A stretch of DNA of 64,000 nt from Silene latifolia. Taxonomy: Eukaryota > Streptophyta > Magnoliopsida > Caryophyllales > Caryophyllaceae. Below are positions 55,124-64,000 of the stretch, piece after piece. The first letter of the stretch is position 1, and each line of letters starts with the position of its first letter. The notes under the pieces are model-generated. The model searched no databases and was not told the origin of the DNA. It worked only from the letters and a program-made list of their open reading frames with translations. Location of the stretch: positions 87,635,637 through 87,699,636 of the forward strand of contig NC_133534.1 in assembly GCF_048544455.1 (NCBI RefSeq), in the 5' to 3' direction. The position numbers were made by a program, and so were the translations under genes.

Positions 55124-56187
55124 TGTAGGAAATATTGGTATAGTTCCTTTAAGATTATTAGGATTATAACGAAATTATGATTATGAATACTAGTCATAAA
55201 TGAAATTGCATAAACAAAACAGAAAAGATTAAGAATCAACCTTTGGTCCTAGCAAATTAGGCCTAAGAACAATATCAAAATGATATTCTCCTAATTGTTG
55301 CACCCAAGATGCTCCGAGAAATGCCCCTCAAATTGCTAGAATGAGATCCCCAAATTCACTAATTAATTTAGGGTTTTTTTGTGTTTTGTTTGATGAGAGA
55401 ATATTAGGTCAAAATTAGGTTAGTAAAAATGATCTCCCTTCTACCTCTTATAACCGAAATAAGAGAAGAAAAGGGGAGATATTTTTTTCTTCCTTTTTCT
55501 TGTTTGACCGTGAGCCACACCAAATAAGGAGAGAAATATCCTTATTTTTGGATGGTTTTTTTATTGTATATAATCCGTATATTTTTTATCAATTGCCATT
55601 TATTGCGTCACGTAATTAATAAGTCCATACACAACTGCTTGTAGTAGATTTATTAATACCGGTCTGTAATAATATATAATGACAATCTTGTATATATATT
55701 AATTATAAATATAACGTATTTATAATTAGCTAATTAAATATAACTGGTTACGTTTAATTACGAATTAACATCTTAATTCGTTTAAGCTAACATTATATAC
55801 AACTATTAAATATAACTGTTTATATTCAATTTACGGATTTGACAGTTAATTCGTCTCAGCTAATATTATTTAATTGTATTAAATAATCGTCTCATCATCA
55901 CATTGACTAACTGTTTAGTCAAATATATCGACTAACCTTTTAGTCATATTAGGCATCAATGTGATTACATTTTCATAATCACATCTCTCAAACACATGCT
56001 TTAGGTGTGACTTTTAGGGACCAGTTGATCACCGCCATCAGTATGATAATAACGTCAAACTTTCCAGCAAGCCAACCGTTATTAGGTAATCGTTAATCAA
56101 CTGATAAAATACTTAGTATACCATTGTGAACCTATAAGAGATATATAAATGTTATAACACTAATTGTGGAGGACACAAGCTCCAACA
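55124..56187 (-). repeat. COPC 3' LTR (1064 bp)
   Basis: It starts TGTAGGAAATATTGG and ends AGCTCCAACA, followed inside by the PPT (minus strand AAGTGGGAGAT). It is similar along its length to the COPA LTR at 23526-24580. Confidence 0.88.
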
Positions 56188-56968
56188 ATCTCCCACTTGT
56201 CCTCACAAGTGTATGTGCGATAACCGATTCTCATATCCTGAAATTTCTCCCACTCAATGTAAAACAATTTGCAAAATCCGTATTCACAAAGGTCGTATTT
56301 TACAAGTGATCAATATCAAGAGTGGTTTCCCCTACTAAAGAGTAACTTAACTTATAAACGAATCATCATTCGAGCATGGCCATGCATTTCAGTTACAACT
56401 CCTCGAGTGGCCCTGAGAAATAACTAAACCTGATAAAGGTTGGATATTTTTTTCAACTCGAATCCTGCAGATATAAGCACAGTATGAAATGACCCAGAAA
56501 AAATCTGCTTAGCCTCCTGTTACGGCAAACCATGAGAAAGAAACCAAAGTCACCCAAAAACTGCCTTAATCTCAAGAGACAGTCGATAGTCAAACGAATC
56601 AACTCTAGGAACACAATGGACGTCCAATCCACGACCTGGCACCGAATATTTTTAAACATTTAGGACTCCATTACGTTGTCACAATTTGTCCTACGAGGTA
56701 TCATTATAACTCGCATCTATGATCGATCAGCCAACTGTTTGACTTATGGCTCGTTGAACCCGCCATCAATCGACTGCACAATATAATAACCAGAGTTATT
56801 AGCTCATGTAGGCGATTACGGACCAAAACAAATATAATGTAATTCAGTTCACTTTGTGGCGTTCAATGTTGTTTGGTACAATCCACATGAAAAACAACAT
56901 ATGAAATAAAACGATAAAGTTATAAATAGTATATGAAAAAGATAATGTATCGAATCCATAATCAACTA

Positions 56969-59900
56969 CTACAACTCAGGAACATGTTTAATTCCCATGG
57001 AAATAACGTGCCCTTCATGCTTATTATAATTCAACGATTTAGTGAGAGGATCCGCGATGTTGTCATCCGAAGCTATCTTGTCAATCACTATCTCCTCTTG
57101 CTCTACGTAATCACGGATCAGGTGAGCTTTCCGATGTACATGTCTAGACTTGTTGCTAGACTTTGGCTCCTTAGCCTGGAAGATGGCAGCTCTATTGTCA
57201 CAATAGATAGTGATTAGGTCATTCGAACTAGGAACTATCGCAAGTCCTTGTAAGAATTGACGCATCCATATAGATTCCTTTGCTGCTTCTGAAGCGGCAT
57301 AGTACTCGGATTCAGTAGTAGAATCTGCTACAACATCCTGTTTGGAACTCTTCCAGCTGACCGCAACACCATTAAGAGTGAAGACGAACCCGGACTGAGA
57401 TGAATCATCTAGATCCATTTGGAAGCTAGCATCTGCGTAACTGATTGTGCATAGCTTAGTATCTCCTCCATAAGTCAATACCCAATCCTTTGTCCTCTGT
57501 AGGTACTTAAGGATGTTTTTAACAGATATCCAGTGTATTTCACCTGGATTCTTTTAGTACCGACTCGTCATACTCAATGCATATGCCATGTCTGGACGTG
57601 TGCATATCATGGCATACATGATTGATCCTATTGCAGATGCATAAGGAACACGACTCATGCGTTCAACCCCTTCAGGCATCGTGGGTGACTGAGACTTGCT
57701 CAACTGCATCCCAGACGTCATTGGAAGGTTCCCCTTCTTAGAGTTGGTCATGCTGAACCTATCAAGAATCTTATCCAAATAAGACTCCTGACTCAGTGAT
57801 AACGTCCGTCATGATCTATCTCGATAGATACAGATTCCTAATATGCGTTGTGCCTCACCCAGATCTTTCATCTGGAAATTGTTCTTCAACCATCCTTTAA
57901 CCGAAGATAGGAGAGGAATGTCATTCCCAATCAAGAGTATGTCATCGACATACAATATCAAGAAATCAATCTTGCTCCCACTCGAATTGATATATAAGCA
58001 TGGTTCTTCGACCGATCGAGTGAAACCATACTCTTTTATCACCTAGTCGAAACGATGATTCCAACTCCGAGAAGCTTGCTTAATTCCATAAATGGAACGC
58101 TTAAACTTGCATACTTTCTTAGGATTTTCGGGATCTATGAAACCTTCGGGTTGTACCATGTACAACTCTTCCTCCAAATAACCGTTTAAGAAGGCGGTTT
58201 TCACAGCCATTTGCCAAATTTCATAGTCATGAAAAGCGGCAATCGCTAAGATTATCCGAATGGAACGCAGCATAACTACAGGTGCAAAAATTTCATCATA
58301 ATTCAATCCATTCACTTGAGTGAAACCTTTTGCCACTAGTCGTGCCTTGTAAGTATCTGGTTGCCCGTCTACAAAACGCTTTATTTTGTAAAGCCATTTG
58401 CACTGTAGAGGTTTTACCTTATTAGGTAAATCAACAAGATCCCATACGTTATTTTCATACATGGATCCATCTCAGATTGCATGGCTTCAAGCGATAGCTT
58501 TGAGTCAGAACAGGTCATGACACCTTTATAGGTAGCAGGTTCATTACTCTCTAGGAGCAAAACCTCATTCTCCTCGACCATACCAATGTATCTGTCTGGA
58601 GGATTAGAGACTCTACCCGACCTCCTAGGTTCCTGAGGAATATTAATCGTATCATCAGTTGAAGGAACAATTTCCTCCATCTGTTCCTCGGTTGTTGGTT
58701 CTGGAATCTCCGACCGCTCGAAGGTTCTATTACTTGACTTGTTCTCGAGAAATTCTTTCTCTAAGAACGTCGCACTAGCCGCAACAAAAACTCGATGTTC
58801 GGTAGGCGAATAGAAGTAATGACCAAACATTCCTTTTGGATAACCAATAAAGTATGTCTTGATTGATCGCGGGCTGAGCTTATCCTCGTGTCTCCACTTG
58901 ACATAAGCCTCGCAGCCCCAAACCCGAATAAGGGACAAGTTGGGGACCGTTCCCCTCCACATTTCATATGGAGTATGGTCGACAGCTTTAGTCGGACTTC
59001 GGTTAAGTATAAGAGCGGCTGACAAAAGAGCAAAACCTCATAATGAATCAGGTACTACCATGTGACTCATCATGGATCGAACCATATCAAGTAATGTTCG
59101 ATTTCTCCGTTCGGACACACCACTTAATTGAGGTGTTCTAGGTGGAGTTAACTGTAAAACGATTCCACACTCTTTAAGGTGTTGATCAAACTCATTTGAA
59201 AGATATTCGCCACCCCGATCTGAACGGAGTGCTTTAACCTTTGTTCCCAATTGGTTCTCAACCTTATTCTGGTATTCCTTGAATTTCTCAAAGGATTCAC
59301 TTTTATGCTTCATTAAGTAGACATATCCGTATCTACTCAAATCGTCCGTGAAAGTGATAAAATATCTATAGCCATCTCTAGCGGTAATTGACATAGGTCC
59401 ACATACGTCAGTATGTATGAGTCCTAATAGGTCACTAGCGCGCATTCCAACACCTTCGAAGGAAATTCGAGTCATCTTGCCGATAAGGCATGATTCACAC
59501 GTGCCAAATGTAGAAAAATCGAATGCAGGAATAGACCCATTCTCGACGAGTTTCTTTACACGTTTTTCATTTATGTGTCTCATTCGACAATGCCATAGAT
59601 AAGTTTGATCTTTGTCACCAACCTTTAATTTCTTATTATTCACGTGTAATATATCTGTGGTTTGATCTAAGATATAAATTCCATTCATGGAAACTGCTTT
59701 GCTATAAATCATTTCATTTAAAGAGAAAATACAGCAATTATCCTTTATTGAAAATGAAAAACCGTCTTTATCAAGTACAGAAACAGAAATAATGTTCTTA
59801 GACAAACTGGGTACATAGTAACAGTTAAATAAATATAACTCAAAACCACTTGGGAGTTGGATTACGTATGTTCCCTTTGAGACTTCAGCAACTCTAGCTC

Positions 59901-60102
59901 CATTCCCGACTCGCAGGTCCACATCACCCTTTCCGAGTGGTGTGATGTTTTTTAGGCCCTGTAAATGATTACACAGATGAGAACCACAACCAGTATCAAG
60001 TACCCAAGTTCCGAAACTTGCATGGTTAATCTCAATCATATGAATATAAGATGACATACCAACAGGAGTGACGCGGCCTGCTTTTATGTCCTCACGGTAC
60101 AC
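56969..60102 (-). pseudogene. COPC pol: protease, integrase, RT, RNase H (broken)
   Basis: The best preserved Copia pol here. Protease: WVLDTGCGSHLCNH near 60000. Integrase: CRMRHINEKRVKKLVENG (zinc part), IHTDVCGPMS near 59400, RSDRGGEYLS near 59220 and SERRNRTLLDMV near 59110. One open frame of 354 codons covers protease and integrase up to 59038. RT: MAVKTAFLNG near 58200 (Ala for the motif-A Asp), YVDDILLIG near 57940. RNase H: VADSTTESEYYAASEAAKE near 57300 and DLITIYCDNRAAIFQ near 57210. Breaks occur at 59035, about 58430, 58043 (TAG in FD-VIKEYG), 57800 and 57550. Confidence 0.9.
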
Positions 60103-60974
60103 GGGACAGTTCCTCCTCTAATGCCCAGTCTTGTGACAATGGTGGCACTCAATGTCACCGCCCTTGCTCTTTGCCTTGCCTTGTGAGCCACTAGTCTCAC
60201 CAGGCCCACTCTTACCGTTTCCTGGCTTCTTAAACTTTGGCTTTCCTACAGTTAGGTCGCCGGGAGCTTTGCCCTTACCCTTATTCTTGTTGGAAATCGA
60301 ACATCTTGCTCCATGCTCCCACTCAATATCATATCATTCTCGGTCTGTACGAGAAGTGAGTGTAGCTCATGAGAAGTTTTCTTCATGTCATTCATGTAGT
60401 AATTTGCTCTGGAAAGGGCAAAACCATCATGAAGTGAATGAAGCATACGGTCAATGACTATGCTCTCACTGATTTTGCAATCAAGTGCCTCCAATTTCTC
60501 GACATTCTCAATCATGTTAAGAACGTGTGGGCAAACCGGTTGGCCCTTCTGGAGTTTCGCATCAATGAAGCGACAGGTATGCTCATAAGTAATGATTCTC
60601 ATTGTTTTAAGAACTCATTAGTGAGCGTGGTGAAAATCTTGTTTGCACCTTGGACAATGAAGCGTTTCTGCAAATTGGTTTCTATTGCAAAGATGAGTAC
60701 GGTCTTTATTGCACCCGCTTCCATGACGAAGTCACTATAAGAAAGTGACTCGTTAACTCCTGCATTGGGGCCTGGGTTTTCCGTTATTGGCTCAGTTAAG
60801 TACTTGAGCTTACCGCCAGCAATGGCAGCATTCCGTAATGATGCCTCCCAGTCCACAAATTTGGACCTGTCATTTCAGACGTGTGAACTGATTCATGTGG
60901 TCCATAAAAGCTTTTAGCCAGGACTCGCGTCCAAGTGTGGCACTTGGCATTGGGATTTCGTTATTTCCAGCCAT
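60103..60974 (-). pseudogene. COPC gag (broken)
   Basis: The start ATG at 60974 gives MAGNNEIPMPSAT. A frameshift follows near 60880. The open parts are DWEASLRNAAIAGGKLKYL…TNEFLK (60599-60856) and TYEHTCRFIDAKLQKGQPVC…MEQD (60252-60602). The zinc knuckle near 60120-60160 is cut by TAG at 60118-60120, where COPA and COPB have Trp. This ties the loss to this copy. Confidence 0.85.
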
Positions 60975-62047
60975 TTGTTGTAACAGTATTATCAAAATAA
61001 AACGTATTCTACAGTGCGAGAAGAAGAAAATTATAATAAGCATTCTCATCGTTGTGATTTAAGTCTAATGCAATACTGTTATAACGCGAAGACTCAAGCA
61101 TTTATACAATTGACCTCCCTCAAAAATTATATAAATGATCCCAAGACTCAATTATCTGTAAATTGATAAGCCAACCTTTTGGCTAATTCTACTGTTAGAA
61201 TTCTTGGTCGATAAATTTCTGTAAATTCTATCTTTAGTCCATCATAATCACGAGAAACTCTTCGGATTATAATGTTGAGGTAAACTAAGTCGACACAAAC
61301 TACTTACCCAATGTAGAAGGGGTCATATGGAGAGTGAGGTCCTATATGCCTACCGACGAAGAAGGGATTCATAGTTGTTTGCCCTTATAAAGACTAGTCT
61401 CAATTTCAGTTTTAGAGGAAGATCCCATCAACTTTATTTTAATTCATTTTAAGTGAATTAATATCTAACATGCGAGAATGAATAAACTAAGGTGATGGCT
61501 TAAAAAGGTGTGACATCTGTATGTCTATGAAAACTAACATTCAACCTATATGAGTCAATTTTCATGCATTTTAGTAGGTGGTTTGGTTTAGGCGGAATAT
61601 GATGCACTAACTATCATGTGAGTGAAAAGCAGTAAGAATGGTAAAACGTAAAACAAAAATTAAGTCCTAGTGTGGCCTATCTACCAAAAAGAACATAAAT
61701 ACAACTTTGGAATCCATCCTTGAACCCGAGAAGCTTGTCTTGATGTTCCATCTTGGTCCATGTAGCGGGAGTGAGCAATCCAATCTCCATCATTAGTCTT
61801 CTCAAAATTAGAATTTAAAAATTACATAATAAACCTATTTACATTCTAATTTCAAAACCATAATATAAAAGAAAACCAAACGGAGATACGAATCTCAAAT
61901 TACATTAAAATTAGTTTCCATCATTACGAAAACATAATTAACTAAGGCCGCACTAGGTATTACAAATTACAACCGATTGCAAAAAAATGTAAACTAAACC
62001 ATTCAACAAAACATTCAACTAAATAAAAATGCATCAACTAATAAATT
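60975..62047 (-). other. COPC leader, gag-proximal part
   Basis: Non-coding, close to 21457-22530 of COPA through its whole length. No gene. Confidence 0.75.
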
Positions 62048-62739
62048 AAACATTCAAGACATAGGAAGGCTTTAAACACTAGATCTGGTGGTTACTCTAT
62101 TAGTTCAGGATATCAATGGTTACAGGTTGTGCACCCACCTGTCCCATGGTATCAGTCTGTCTGGGATATTTGGGTTCTCCCTAAGCAAGCTTTTGTTGGT
62201 TGGCTTATTCATAGGAAGGCTTTAAACACTAGATCTAAACTGTATAAGCTAGGCCTGGTTACTACTGCTACTTGTGTCATTTGTGAGATAGGGGAGGAGA
62301 CACATGATCACCTATTCAGGGACTGTGTCTATGCTTCCAGACTTTTTGCAAGGTTAGAACAGTGGCTGCAGTTGAAGCTCAATGATCCGTCTGTTTCTTA
62401 TTCTAAGTTGCAGATGAGGGTATGTAGAGTAGTTAAAAGTGCAGCCTGGTATGCTCTTTGGATGGAAAGGAATTCTGCTCGGTTGGAATTATCTCTTTGC
62501 AGGCCTGAAAGATTGGTTCAGCAGGTTCAGAGGCAAGTTCATGGCAGGCTAATGCTAAAACTTAGGAATTGTACTATGCCTAGTGATTGTGGTTGGCTAA
62601 GTAGTATAAATATTAAGTGTTCCTATTGTACTTAGCTTGGATGAAGGTTGGAATTTCTTGTAGAATGATTATGATGTAATCCTTTTATTATTAATGTCAA
62701 GCTCACATTCTACCAAAAAAAAAAAACATTCAAGACATA
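62048..62739 (+). mobile_element. LIN1: 5'-truncated L1-type LINE with target duplications
   Basis: A poly-A tail (from 62715) and 16-base target copies AAACATTCAAGACATA at 62048-62063 and 62724-62739 bracket the insert. COPA has the unoccupied site at the same leader position (CATTCAAGACATAATTCC, from 22541). The insert carries only the 3' end of the LINE. Its 5' end begins with 23 bases that, with the last four of the target copy, repeat 62210-62236. Confidence 0.92.
62129..62635 (+). pseudogene. LIN1 ORF2 C-terminus with zinc-binding RVT tail
   Basis: This is the last 168 codons of a LINE ORF2: PPVPWYQSVWDIWVLPKQAF, WLIHRKALNTRSKLYKLG, then a zinc-binding domain CVICEIGEETHDHLFRDC (C-x2-C-x8-H-x4-C, the zf-RVT form), followed by a tail ending IKCSYCT. 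The reverse transcriptase itself is missing. The frame has no stop before 62635, so the insertion is fairly young. It has no start of its own. Confidence 0.85.
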
Positions 62740-63366
62740 ATTCCTTAATTATGTAGAGTCATTTATCCAAACCACCTATTTAATTGATCAAATTATGTGA
62801 CAATTCCTCAATTACTCACAATAATTTTAATCTTAATACATATTAATCTTGTAATATGAATTTATCCAACATCATTTTAAACTTCTTTAAAATAATTAGG
62901 TATCTAAAAATTGTGAACTTCTTCACAACAATTAATCATACATTATTAATTTAATGTATAATCAATATTGGCCAAAACAAAACAAACAAAAACCAAAAAA
63001 ATTCTCTTTTTTTTTGTTTTAGTCTCGGCAAAACAGGAAAAACAAGAAAAAAATTTCCTTTTCTTTTTCCAGCTCTCGGCATAATGCCAAAAATAAACCC
63101 AAAAACTGTTTTTTTTTCCTGTGCTCTCGGGAAATTACAAAAAAAAAAAAAAAATAACATAAACCCATTTTATCTCGGCATTTCTGCAAAAACCGAAACA
63201 AAAACATAAATTTTTTTTTTTTTATTTCGGCAGTTGCCCCAAAAAACAGAAAGTTTTTTTTTTCTTTTTCACTCGGCAAACCTGAAGAAAAAAAACAAAA
63301 CAGTTTCCCTATTTTTCTTGCGGCATTATGCCCAAAAATAAAAAAACATAATTTTTTTACGAAAAT
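62740..63366 (-). other. COPC leader, distal part with palindrome array
   Basis: Continues the match to COPA after the LINE, through the anchor TGGCCAAAA at 62969-62977, then the array at 63023-63332. Ends at LTRD. Confidence 0.75.
63023..63332. repeat. COPC leader array of CTCGGCAT..ATGCC units
   Basis: Seven units lie about 50 bases apart (near 63023, 63075, 63124, 63173, 63226, 63273 and 63320), each beginning with a CGG(C/G) core after T-rich sequence and followed by A-rich sequence. GGCATAATGCC (63078-63088) and GGCATTATGCC (63322-63332) are perfect inverted cores, and GGCAGTTGCC (from 63229) is nearly so. Confidence 0.82.
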
Positions 63367-64000
63367 TGTTGGAATATGTGTCCTCCGACAATAATGCGAT
63401 CACGACTGTTGATCATGATGATCACATGTTTAAATCTCATTATAAAGAATACAATTGGGAAGTAATATTGTTTCTTTGTCAATCGGTCAACATATATCGG
63501 TAATGATTGGTCGACTAGAGTTTGACATTCTTGTTGTGTGACGGTGGTGATGGTGATCTGACCCCTAGGTCATACCTATAGGGCAACACTCTTAATTGAT
63601 TATTTAATTAGTCGTATAATGTTACGAGTTAATTAAATTACTTGAAAATTGACGGACGATTTTGGAAGTAAAATTTACGTATCAAATTGAAATGTGATTA
63701 AATGAGATACGGTCTGAGTAATTGAATTGTATCATTACTCGGATGAAATTATTGTTTAAAGAAACAATTGAAATTGAATGAATTATTATAAATACAATCT
63801 GTTGTGATTTATAAATGGTAAAATATTTTGGCACAAGTAATTATGAAATTACTAAGTCGATTTTTGTGTGTGACGTATTTTTATTAATACGTTGATTTTT
63901 AATATGTTAAAAATACATAACAAATTTATGTCACATATGACATGTGACATATTGACAATTGACAAAAATAATATGGAATCCATATTATGTAAAGTGCCGA
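63367..64000 (+). repeat. LTRD: start of another LTR element, runs off the window
   Basis: TGTTGGAATATGTGTCCTCC begins sharply inside the COPC leader, where COPA continues to its primer site. The sequence then is A/T-rich and non-coding, as in Copia LTRs that start TGTTGGA. AAAAT (63362-63366) would be the target duplication. The strand of the element is unknown. Plus is given only because the TG start is at the left. Confidence 0.6.

Larger units (their letters stand above)
55124..63366 (-). mobile_element. COPC: Ty1/Copia element, 5' LTR cut off by LTRD
   Basis: It has a left (3') LTR at 55124-56187, pol, gag and a long leader on the minus strand. A LINE sits in the leader (62064-62723). 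At 63367 a foreign LTR starts about 90 bases before the primer site would be reached. It is a sibling of COPA. TTTAT (55119-55123) is the predicted target duplication. Confidence 0.88.

Overview
This is repeat-filled plant nuclear DNA: a nest of LTR retrotransposons with no host gene that I can recognise. The lineages present are plant-specific: Ty3/Gypsy Athila and Tat (with a second, archaeal-type RNase H), a chromovirus-like LTR, Ty1/Copia elements with initiator-Met primer sites, a TRIM and an L1-type LINE tail. A Tat element with antisense ORFs and a leader tandem repeat resembles what I recall of Retand from Silene, so a Caryophyllaceae-like eudicot is a weak guess. Labels used below: T1, ATH1-4, COPA/B/C, RET, TRIM1, TEK, LIN1, LTRD.

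Layout. 1-6044 is T1, a degraded Tat-clade element on the minus strand that inserted into the 5' LTR of ATH1. 6045-15429 is ATH1 (plus): it has an uninterrupted gag-protease, no RT/RNase H/integrase, a second Athila ORF with one premature stop, and a full 3' LTR. ATH1 sits in the gag of ATH2, which survives as an inverted fragment (15430-17059). At about 17056-17059 ATH2 is joined with microhomology to COPA (to 24580). COPA has a 5' LTR but has lost its 3' end. 24581-49410 is RET, a large Tat element on the minus strand. It has two antisense plus-strand ORFs, dead gag-pol with two RNase H domains, a 60-bp tandem repeat in the leader and a 2.46-kb 5' LTR. It is interrupted by COPB (37187-45971, complete, TSD AAGCA) and TRIM1 (46219-46774, complete, TSD CTCAC). 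RET itself sits in the gag-protease of ATH3 (49411-53341), which sits in a chromovirus LTR (TEK, 53342-54509). A 62-bp start of another Athila LTR (ATH4) is cut by COPC (55124-63366). COPC carries a 5'-truncated LINE and is cut at the right by another LTR (LTRD, 63367 to the edge).

How it works together. Most coding regions are dead. ATH1 keeps an open gag-PR, and COPB has nearly identical LTRs around a dead interior, so both look like elements moved by enzymes supplied in trans. The most interesting non-coding signal is the set of short palindrome arrays. COPA, COPB and COPC are siblings, and each carries an array in the same leader slot just after a shared TGGCCAAAA anchor, but the arrays differ. 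A and C use GGCAT..ATGCC types and B uses CTCGATCGAG. The B motif also occurs in clusters in the unrelated ATH3 and TEK. ATH1 has its own palindrome (AATCCGNNCGGATT) inside the element and in its LTR, and RET has a GAGGCGCGAGC motif. Coordinates of LTR ends, primer sites and TSDs were read directly. Domain limits inside broken genes are approximate.
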